Shown here piece after piece: positions 26,349 to 38,300 of a stretch of 64,000 nucleotides of DNA; the stretch's first letter is position 1; the number at the start of each line of letters is the position of its first letter. A program made the translations under genes and the position numbers. Source of the DNA: Aspidiotus rigidus (Eukaryota; Arthropoda; Insecta; Hemiptera; Diaspididae); contig JAVHKY010000029.1 of NCBI GenBank assembly GCA_035079385.1, forward strand, positions 620,001 through 684,000, in the 5' to 3' direction. The notes under the pieces were generated by a model. It ran no database searches. It saw nothing but the letters and a program-made list of their open reading frames with translations, and was not told the DNA's origin.

Positions 26349-29300
26349 TTTGTTTGTTTGTTTGTTTGTTTGTTTGCTTGTTTGTTTTAGTATATTTCCT
26401 TTATTTATTACTTTTATGTGTTATTATTATATATTATTGTTTGTATTTATATGTTTATCTTTATCTTTTATCATTATTATTATTATTATTATCATCCTAC
26501 GCCTTCTTATTGTTATTATTGGAAGCTTTTCATTATTATTATTATTCCCATCTTTTAAATTATTTTATTCTTCATCAATTTCTTCCTTCTCTCAAAGTTT
26601 TCTGTTCGAGTTTTTCAGTTTTGTAAAGTTATATTCTCCACTGTTTTTTTTTTTTCTTTTTGTTTTACCCCAGTTTTATTTCTTTATCATCATTTTTTTC
26701 CAGTCTAATCTTCCAAGGTTGATAACCTCTTTTCTGTTGTATCATTGTTTATTTCTTTAATTCTATTTTTTACTTTTTTGTTTTCTCCTTCTCTTTTTCG
26801 GAGTGTTAGAAGTTGCAAATTTTTTAATTTTATTCTTTATTATTAATTTGTAAGTTTTATGAAAATTCTTCCAAGTTTTCACCTATTTTCTGTTTCACTC
26901 TTCTTTCTCTTACTCAAGTTTTAGATTGATTTTATACTTTTTCTCTCAAAGTGTCACGATTTTATTTATAATATTTCAAGTTGTTCTTATTATCCTAAGT
27001 TTTAATTTTTTGCAGTTTGTAATCTTTTATTTCATCTATTTGTAAGTTTTACTCTTGTGTTTATGGTGCTGTTGTCTTTTCTACTCACCTTTTTTTTTTC
27101 TTATTTTCTCCTGTTTGTTTCGTCTCTTTTTCTTTACTTTTTTTTCTCTCTCTTCGCGGAGTCAAGTGTCGCGGAGCGAGTATTAGGCTGCTTTACTACT
27201 CCCAGAGAAGGTTGTACGTGATGGTTTTATACACCGTTACAAGTAGTAAAACAGCCAACGAAACCAATTCAGACGAACGAGAACTATCGTTAATGTCTAT
27301 TTTCTCTTAATAAACGTTTATTCTCTCTTTGTTTATTCAAGTTCATCGTTTTATGATCGAATGGTAGAGTGGTTTCCCCAATAGGCCTATTTAACTCATT
27401 ACTAAACCGAATTCGACTCATAGAACAGGTTCCCTGCGTCCCTCGTTTAGCATCGGTAAGGAAGCCTCAATTTGATTAAAAAGGAGGAACACGCGAAAAT
27501 TCTCGTCTTATACAGATGGAAGGAGATGATGACAAAAAGATTTTTCAGCTCTGAGCTGGCGGTGAGAAGACGGCGATCGCCTCGTGTTTGTACGAAGCGA
27601 GAGGATCAAAAATTCTCATTGTGTTACGCCAATAGAAGCGAGCGATACCGAAAAACGATAAAAATTTTTCTGTCGTGAGCCCACGGTGAGAGAACGACTA
27701 TGTATAACCCGACATCGGCATTCCATCGGAGCGGGGAATACGCGAAAATTTAGAGAAAGAGGAAACCAAAGAATTTTTCTCCATTCAAGAAAATAAAATG
27801 GGTATCCCCAGACTCCACGCCCTTCAGGGCTACTTTGTGCTCGAGAAATTTTCTCACTATTCGTTTTTGAACTCTGCAAATAATTTTCTATCGGTATTTA
27901 TTATTTTCAAATTAGGAAATTGAAAATTCAGGAGCCGATTCTTGCATTTGCCACATTTCGCGTCCTCTCCTGCTTCAATCGAACGCGGGGCGAGAGCCGT
28001 TTTTCCACCGCGAGCTCACAACGGAAAAAATCTTTTCGGTATCATTTCCTACCATCGCTTGAAACAACTAGATTTTCGCGTATCCCTCCACTTTGAACAA
28101 AAGCGGGCCGACCGCCGTTTTCTCATCGCGAGCTCACGAGAAAAGACGATCCTCTCCTAACTCGTGATTGCAAATTTTTAAAAAGATATCATCTTTTATT
28201 GGGAGGGGATTCTTCCACTTCATGCAAGTGCACGGCTCTCAGTAACACAATTTCTAACTCTGCGATTCAAGGTTAAAAAAAGTAAAGGTCAGGAGTGCGT
28301 ATTGTTTAGCCCGTACATTGACTATTGATTTCACGCGGTCTATTGCGGTAGCGGTCATAGCTCACCCTGCTAGTGATATAAAAATTATATAAATTCGCTA
28401 AATATTGATTTTTTTGAGAATGTTCCACCTCACCATTGTACTTACAGGCTTGCTTGATTTTTTTGTTAAATGATTTAAGGGGAAATGTGAAGAATATTAC
28501 GGATGCATGTCTACATGTTCTAAAATATCGTCAAGTTGCAATTATGATTGTCTGAGATAGAGCTGTTCGAATTTTAGACCTAAAAATTGCTTTGTAGGCT
28601 ATGTGAGTGAGCGGATGGGTCCATATTATAGATTTCGAGTCTTCTCATGTGGGACAATATTTCAACGCACATTTGGAACATTTCGGGACAGAGGCCGTTG
28701 TCCTATTTTACCCAGCTAGAGAGCCTGCATTGCCCTGATAGCTTTAATGAAAGACGATCTCTCTTGCGGTCAGTAACAACCACTTAAAATAAATTAGTGT
28801 CAGAAACAGAATTCATAGTGACCTTTGAAATGATTCTACAGAAAAATATTTCGACCAAGTTTTCATTTTTATTGAGTCCTGTAATCACAGAGTCAGATTC
28901 CCCCCAAAAAGATGAAAAAATTACGTGTTCATTAAAACTTCTAAAAGTATCGTACAATAAGAGTTTACACGATAGTTTCTACATAGAATTGATGTACATA
29001 CCCGCAATCTGGAGCAGGACACCAACGCGTGTCCGGATCTACAGCTAGAAGTCTTCTCAAAGTGAAATCCTCGTATTTTTCAATCAACACTGGATCGTTC
29101 AACATCAATCTTATATCTATGAAAAGAAGAAAGAACGCATTGAAAATATGATTTTATGATTCTCCCATTTCTCATCACCGCAATAAACCAGCCCGAAGAA
29201 GCTAATGAATTGAAATGGCTATTTTTCATTAGACCCACGAGTCCTTCGAGCAAATTACAGACGCATAAAAATTCCATCGTCGAGATTGTAATTAACGGAA

Positions 29301-32300
29301 GAATTTAAATGTGTATATTATAGGTACACTCTATTTGTACATTTTTATAGTTACTTTAAATGCTGCACATAAAAAAAAGTCCATATTAGTATTCAATTTT
29401 GCGATGATGCTTTTAATGACACATTTATATATAATTTGAAATATTATAATTATTATAAATCGTTTTTACGTTAGCGAGTTCGAAACCTTACTCCTTTTTT
29501 GAAATTTCCTAATCGTTCTAGGCAGGTTATTAAAAATCCAATTGGTAACTATGTTTGAAATACTTATTACACCCATTAATTATTATTCAAATTTGTACTT
29601 GAATTCGAAGCAGAATTTTCAAATATTTATATTGACCAATTAATACACCGATCGATAGCTTTTTAAAGACAAAAACGTTTCTAGATGACGGTGAAAGCAT
29701 TTTCAACACACTGATCGTCGTATTTTTGCAATCATGTCTAGCTAGTTATCAGTCACGTCGCTAAGGGGATAAACCACTTCTCGAGTCTTCAAGTTTCATT
29801 TTTTCTGTCTATCCTGGCTTTTCACTGAAATACCCCTTCCCTTCTGCAAGTCCTGGGCGTCGCGGCTAATTTGAACATTTTTGAACATGCAAAAAATCTT
29901 CAAAATCTGTACTATCATCCAATTATATATCATTGGTAACGAATCAAGACTTCTTAAATCAGTACCTACAAGAAAATGTAGCTTAAATTTTCTTTCATCA
30001 TCAGACACCACATCAATTTATCTGTTTGGATTGCATAAGCATTTTTTCATTCCCGAAGCAGACCCGTGACGTGAAGTCCTTTATTGTTCCGCTTAGCATG
30101 TGAAAAGTTTGCTTTATTAACGTAATACATGAACCCATGAAAACATCCATTCATCATTCTGATCTTCTTCGGTACAAACCTATATTTTTGTGCATCTGTC
30201 ATCCGAGTAGTTCTCACGTAGGTCCTTGTCAGTGTTAAAAATACTTTCAAAATCGCCACCTAAGACTAGAATTATTTCGACAGGTCATCTTCAATTATAC
30301 AGAAAATTAAAAGGAGGATCCTTGAAACACTTGAAGCATAAAAGCCGGCGTATAAAAACCGATGCTCTTAGAAATTGAGAATCTGAATGAGGTGTTACTC
30401 GCAGAACGGATCATTGCAATAACCCTGAACTTTTCAGAAGAAAGCTATTAATCAGGTTCTTAAAGGTAGGAATCGCACGTTCCTTTTGAGACCTATGTTG
30501 TTTGTTTCACCTAGTACTAAATTATGATAACACTGAAAGTTCAATTACCATTAGGATGTAAACTCTCCGGACATTCAGGGCACGTGACATTCACCCTGGA
30601 TTCCGATATTTCGATACGTAAATAGTGCTGATAACAGTCGATGCACGAACGATGATGACAACTAATTAACTTCGGAAAGCATTCAATAGGTAGGTCCGCT
30701 AAACATAGCGGGCATTCTCGTATCTTGCCGTCTTCGCTCTATTCGAACACACGAAAAAGAAGACATATATGAAAGATACATTGCATACAATACACAAATA
30801 CGTAGACATCATGTCTGAATGTCTTTACGAAAGAATACATTGGGTACAGTTGCACGTACATTAGATGCAACACTCATATCTTTCAAAAAAGAAAGAAGAT
30901 ACTACACAGTGACTAATCAACCAAAGAACATCTCAGTCATTTCATGATTTTCTTTTTCAATACGGCGCGACGCACGTAGACTATTCTTCACAGATATACA
31001 GTTACTTCTGCATTCATCGAATCAATGTCTTGATGCGATAAAACACCCATGTGATGGCATAAGTACAGCCAGATTATCATTAATGTTCAGAACATAGGTT
31101 ACAAAGCAAAATAAATTATTACAAAATCGAGGGAAGAAAGAATCTGCGTTGAATTCTGTTCACGATTATCTTTTGAACAGACCTACAGAAAGTCATGGTA
31201 CAGCTTGACTAACATTGCCAGCCTCGATCAAGGGCCTAATGCAACATTCCGTTACCGGACGACCACTCCTCAGGGTATGGATGTGTAACCCAACACAACG
31301 CGCAGTTTCTACAGATCGAGAATTAAGCCGTCCTAAAATCAAGATGGCCACTTTGTAAGTGACTTGCTGACTTAGTAACAAAGGTGATATTCACCACAAG
31401 TCCCTTACTAAAGCGAATAAGGGCGATTCTGTCGTGGTGATGCAGCGTAAGATGATAACGCTTGCACTATTGATCCTATCTTCAACTATAACTTTTGTAA
31501 TGGGAAAGTACCTAACGTGATTTGTGGCTCAAAATATTGACCTCCAAGTTGCAACAGAAGAAGGCCATGGCATTTCGTGTATACGGTCAGTCAAAGTTGT
31601 ATTAAGGCACTATAGTACGATAGGTATGCTGGACTGATAACACGGAGACGACGTTTAGGATATAAGGTACAAACACGTTTCACGTAACGTCGCGGAACTG
31701 ACGAGTGTCGTCGGTACCCATCAGTTACATTCGCTGTCGCGTGACGTCACACGAGCCGTATTCCTACCTTATAGCCTAAAAGTCGTCTCCGTGTTATCAG
31801 TCCAGCATACCTATCGTACTATAGTGCCTTAGTTGTATTGACCCAACAATACTGCGCGGCCAGTTGTCTCATTAGTGTCTGCCCTAATATACAATTTGGC
31901 GAAGTTTCAGGACTCATGAATCGATTGTCTCTGGCACACCTTCACAACGTGACAAGGAACAATGACTAGGTATTAGTGAGAGGGACCCATTTCTACAGAT
32001 AGCCCAATTATCCCGTGATACAAGTGTGCACAATCCCATTGAAATTGGGAGTCACCTAGGCGACAAAAAATTCTGAGGCCTTTATAAAGCAAATAACATC
32101 CCTTGATCCACCTTCTCATATCAAGCTAGAGTCCTTCGATGTGGTCGGTCTATTCTCTCAAATTACATTAGACGTCACTATCCAGCAAGTAGAAGAGTAC
32201 CTGAACTTATAATAGTAGTGTTTCAAAAACCGCCCAAGGTGTCCAATGCGTCTGATGTATGTGTGAAAGAAACGAATCTTAGGGGTGGGTGTGCATCTTT

Positions 32301-35300
32301 GGTTTTTTACTATTTCCAGAGCGTCCCGGCGACTAGAGAATTTTTTTCAATTTTTCTAAAACTCGGCGTACCAGTTCTCAAAAGAATTGACCAAATCAAT
32401 GAATGAATTGCCAGAGATGGTTCTCAAAGTTGAAAAGGTGGATTCCCTTGCTTTTCTACTATTTCCAGACTGTTCCAGCCACTGGAGAATTTGTTGAATA
32501 TTTTTTTTTCAACTCAGCGGATATGTTTACATGAAAATTGACTTAATTATTAATAAACAAAATACCAAAAATCAAGGTTGACCAGGTTGAAAAATTGGAT
32601 TTTCTCGATTTTCTATTATTTCTAGACCGTTCCAGCGACTGGAGAATTTATTGACTATTTTTTTTTCAACTCATAAGACTTATTAACATAAGATTTGACC
32701 TTCATAAACAGAATATGAAAAATTACGGTTTTCCATGTTGGAAAAGTTGATTACCTGGAGATTTTACTAATTCCAGGGCATCCCAGAAACTGGAGAATTT
32801 TTTGATTATTTTTTTCCAACTCGGTGGAGGTATTTACATAAGATTTGACGTAATTGATAAAGAAAATACCAAAAATGACAGTTCTCCACGTTGAAATAGT
32901 GGACTTCCTCGACTTTCTGCTATTTCCAGACTGTTCCAGCGACTGGAGAATTTTTTGACCATTTTTTTCAAACTCGAAGGACATGTTTACATTATAATTG
33001 ACCTAATTGATGAACAAAATACCAAAACTTACGGTCCTCCAGGTTGAAAAAATGGATTTTTCTCGATTATTTATCACTTTCAGAACGTTCCAGCGACTAG
33101 AGAATTTTTGGACAATTTTTTTCGAACTCGGTGGACGTGTTTACATTGTAATCGACCTAATTGATGAATGAAATACCAAAACTGACGGTCCTCCAGGGAA
33201 AAAAAGTGGATTTTCTCCTTCCTCTATTGTTTTCAGACTGTTCCAGCGATTGGAGAATTTTTCAAGCATTTTTCTCAATTTAACGCACTCTACCTAATCC
33301 GTGGATGTGTTTGCATAAGAATTTACCAAATCGATAAACGAAATACTGAAAATATATTTTTAGTCTATCAACATTTCCATTTCATCTCACGGTGGAGTGC
33401 GTATTTTTCAGCTCGAACATTGACTATTGAATGAAAGAGCTTTTTATACGTGCAAGGACGACACAGTTTAATTGAAAATAAAGAGAGGCTTTTTCCACAC
33501 TAAATTTTATTAAACGTACAACGTTTAGATCGACTAGCGATCTTTATCAAGTACCAAACATTTCACGCGGTCTATTACGGTAGCAGTCGTACTTCACCCC
33601 GCTATTCATGGAAAAATCACAGAAATTCATTATTTATTAATTTTTTTAGGAATGTTCTATACCTCACCGAGGATTATGGTACTCATGTATGTTGTAGTAG
33701 AGGGTATGGTGCTTCAAATGAATGATTTTCCTTAGGTGCCATTCCCCCGATTTTTTTTTAATATCCTAGTTTGAAGTTTTGTTATTACTAGAAACTAGGG
33801 AAAATATGAATGATTAAAAAAAAAAAAAAAATACCATGGATGAAAGTTCACATAATTATGCTAAAATGTCCCCAAGTTACATCGCTGTGCAATCATTATT
33901 GCCTGAGATACAGCCATTTGGATTTTAGGTCTACAAATGACTCAGCAGCCCATGTGGGCGAGCGGATGGGTCCAATTTATTGGGTTTGGAGTTTTCTCAT
34001 TGCGGACAACATTTTGACGGACATTTGAAACATTTTTCGACCAAAGCCATTTCCCCCCTTACCCAGCTAGAGCCTTTTCTAGCTGTTGATAGAACCATTC
34101 GCGTACTGTTTTGACTTTTGTCCCTTGCTGGAAAAATAAATCAAATCCATACGTAATAGGTTCTGTAATTAATAGCCTTGTACAATGCAATGTCAGTTGG
34201 TCGTCATTCCTCAATCATGATGAAAATTAGAAACAGTCGATTTGTTTTCCTGTAGAATAGCACGATCATCGCCGAAGTCGTAAAAATTAGTGAGTTCAAT
34301 ACTCCGTGAGTTGAAACTTTTTTTCCGTCATTGTCTTCTCCATTGTCCATCGTACAAGTAAGTGCACGAAATTTATATCTTGATACACGTAGAAGAGAGT
34401 GTTTTTTAAAATTTTACGGGACTCTATTTTCGAGTTGGAAGAATAGATTGCTCTAATATCATCCGAACGTGCTAAATCGCTGAAAATTATGGTGTCTCTA
34501 CTGTCCGTATTGGAACTATAATTCGTGTTCATATCATGATTTCTGTTCCTGACAATAGTTCATACAATTTGAAAACATTGTACTGTGTACCATGTTTTGT
34601 TTACTCGCTGCACTCCGGAAGAATAGTTTGTTTTCGGCACTACATATATTTATGTGATTATGATTATCGTGAATTTGAAGCGTTGATATGACATACCTGT
34701 ATTACAAGGCATATCGCACGTACTGTTCTCTCTTTACTTATAGATGATATGATGGAAATAATGTCCCCAGATGATTATGTACGTAGGTAGGGTCGCGTAA
34801 AACCATTTTTCTTTCTGGTAATTCCTCGGTATTTTAATTTCACGTTGTAACGTAATACATCACAGTGTACCCAGTGTACTACTCGTGTATAGTATGAGGA
34901 ATTTACTGTATTATTTACATTAACAACGAAATGTACGCTTTATTGTAGACAGTATACGTTCATGAGGAAATGAAAACAAACTCGAATTGCAAAAATAATT
35001 TCGAAAGTACTAACAACGAGAAATTTTTGGATCCCAAAAATTACGCTGTTCGAGCTGGGGAAAAATTACAATACATTGTGTGGAGTTTTTTATGCCTGGG
35101 TGCTGTACCGCGTGTCTTATCTCGATGTCTTATCAAAATTTTTACGACCCTGTTACAACTTAGCGACTTGTGTCGAGTATCCTCGCGTGGAGCTGCCGCC
35201 GCAGAGCCTATTCGGAACTCCGAAAAATTGAAAGGCACGCCTTCATACGATTCAATTTGGGATTAAATTTAATGTCAGAAATAACGATCATTAATTTTCT

Positions 35301-38300
35301 CGAGTACATGAATGTACGCACGCACGAGCGCTCTATACGGCTGTCTACATATTCGAAAATAAATGTAGCGTCTCATCTTTTCTCAAAAACCTTTTTTTTC
35401 TTTTTAGGTTTATCGCTTTCTCGCGAACGTGTGAAATCCGTTAGGGCGACACGTGCCTCGAGCGCTTCATTCAGACATATTTTAAATCAATTTTGAAAAC
35501 GATTTGTTGAAGATTATTTTTTCGTCAAGACTATTCGGATTACTCGCGAATGTCTTGCTGAACTCTAGTATTTTTTTTACACGATACGAATACATGTGTA
35601 TGATATCAATTCCTCTTCCGAGACTTCTCTTTGGCGAAAGCGAGCTCCGAAAACATCTGCGATGTGGGTACACTTGTAGAGGAACAAGTTTGGCAACGGC
35701 GAGCAGGGAACCTACAAGACCCGTATTCAACTGTGGAAGGTCTTTCAAAAAGTAGAACATATAGAAAATCCTATCATAATGTAGCTCAAAAGTCAAAATT
35801 CTTCCAAGTCCTTCTCCTGTCATGTATAGCTCAAGGGTCGAAATGTTTCCAAGTCCTCCCCCTCTCCGTGACGTCATCAACTTCAGACCGCTCGCACCCA
35901 CGGATAAAAATTTCCTGAAAATACCCCCCCCCCCCCAAAAAAAAAAAAAAGGGTAGAGGCTCCTATCATATAAAGCTGGAGAGTCAAAATATTTCCAAGT
36001 CCCTCTCCTATCATAAATAGCTCAAGAATCGAAATTTTTCCAATTCCTCCCCCACCTTCTCCGTGACGTCATCAACCTCGGACCGCTCGCGCACGAATAT
36101 TTCCTGAAAGTACCCCCCAACAACCCCTAAAAAAAAGAGAACTTTCGGATTCCTGAGAAATGCATGGGCATGTCTACCACTTCAGACTGAGTTTAAATCA
36201 AGTTATATCCAGGTTATTGAAGTTCTTCGGATACCTGTGAAATTTTTTTGCCTACTCTACGTTTTAGCTATCACGAATAGAACTCGTCGAACTCTGTTTT
36301 GAAGTTGCCCTCCGTTAAAAAAAACTCTCATAACGATATCCTTATCTGCCACTACTTTCTTTCGTTTTCGATAATTATTATGTCACGTACGTATTTATCT
36401 ACAAATAAGTTAGGTATATTATTCTACCATCGTTCATTGGCCATTTTCATATTTCCCCTAAACAATCTTTGAAAGGTAAACTATCCACGAGTAAATGATA
36501 AGACCAGACAATGGTAAAATTCAGGTGGAAGTAAAAGCTGCAGAATACCTTTCCTTAAAAAAGCAAGAACTCTGGTCCGTTCCGAGAAGAAACAATCCTG
36601 GACCACATTTATAGCGGACTTGAAGATATAAGGCGATGGTTCCTTCCACTACACCTCTCACCTGAAAGCAAACGATTCAATCATCTCTGGCCCCTTTCAA
36701 ATTTCTGAACTTTTAACAAATCACTATACTTCAGTATCCTCCAACTCTAATTACGACTCCACCTTTTCATCTTCTAAACTTCAACAAGAAAATTTGAATA
36801 TATCTTTCAACGCTCCTTGGGGAAAACCTCTCCCCTACAACCTCCCAGTATCTGAAAGTGAACTTGAAATCACAATCAATAAAAATCTAAGAAACGCCTC
36901 TCCTGGACTAGACAATATTTACGAATCCGTGCTAAAAAACCTCCACCCCCCTCCTCTCCCTTTTCAACTCCATCTTTGCCCACAGCATCTACCCACATTT
37001 TCTGAAAACTGTCATCATCCTTCTTACCCTGAAACTCGGCTCAGATCCCCTCCTCGCGGCATCATATCGTCACATAGCATTATCCAATGTCCTGGGTAAA
37101 CTATTTCAAAAAAATGCTTACACACGACTTTTCACCTGTACCTACAATCAAGTTTTTTGCTGAAACGTTAACTGTAGTACTCCAGTTTATTCAATGAATC
37201 GTTTTCTTGATAAGATACACACGTCCTCGCCATCTCTTACCTCTCCAATTCATTCTTGATCATCTCCGATTCTCAAGCATCTCTTAATGTTGGTTATCGT
37301 AGACTCACACACACACACACACTCCTTATCTTATCCTCCTTTCATGCTCTCATTGCGATTCTGATATCCCCCTCATTCAACATATCTTTTCCTGCCCCAA
37401 ATTAGTTTTACTTCCGAACTCCTGTGACTTATCTCTCACAATCACATAGAAGCACTATCAGATGACTCTCTATTGGTTGTCAACATCTTTCAATTCTTCC
37501 AACAATTAAATTCCTTTTTCCACATCTTCACTTTTCAAAACCACTGAGCTCATAGCTCCATGACACTATCTTGGTAACTCGTTAATTTAAAAGAAATCTA
37601 AATGAAAATAAAAAATGAATAATTTTTACTTCTGCCTACAAGTAATCATTTCGCTTAAATCCTTTCTTCATAACTCCAACTTATTCTATAAATCGTTCTC
37701 TCAATGAGGCTCACGTATATCCTCACCATCTCTCGTACCTCTACTCATAATTCATTCTTGATCATCTCCAATTCCCGAGCATCATTCTGTGTTATTTCCA
37801 GCTGCTCTTCTCTTCATCCAATCATGATTTGTATTCACGCTCTCATCGCAATCTATGAAAGAATAACCGAAAAAGTCGGTAAAATGTTATCTTTAAGAAA
37901 ATTAAAATCACTACCGCTTAGCGTAGCTAAACTGCTCGTAAAATAAAAATAAAAAAATCCCAATCGATCCGCGTTGGCTTTGCCTACGGAAGGGGTTTGA
38001 AGGGGGCAAGTTTCGATTTTTAAATGGAAATATAGATCACCTAAAAATGGGTCTGGAAAAAAATTTGAGCACAAAAACTATTCATGCCTAATTTCTTACT
38101 AGAAAGGCGCGGTAACTCTTTTCGTGATAACACATTGTAGTACCGTTAGAGCGCACTGAAGTTTGTCACAATTATAATGCATTGAAAAATTTTACCACCA
38201 CAAGCTAAGCGTAGCAGAAAGAAGGCGCGCAAATAAAAAGAATATATTTCAGTATTTCTGGAGATGCGGCTCTACTAAAATAATATTCGTACCCATAGTC

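Noticed and set aside
26350..26760. 136-codon phenylalanine/leucine-rich frame as a membrane protein
   Set aside because: It is a translation of (TTTG)n and a pyrimidine-rich tract, with low complexity and no start context or domain.
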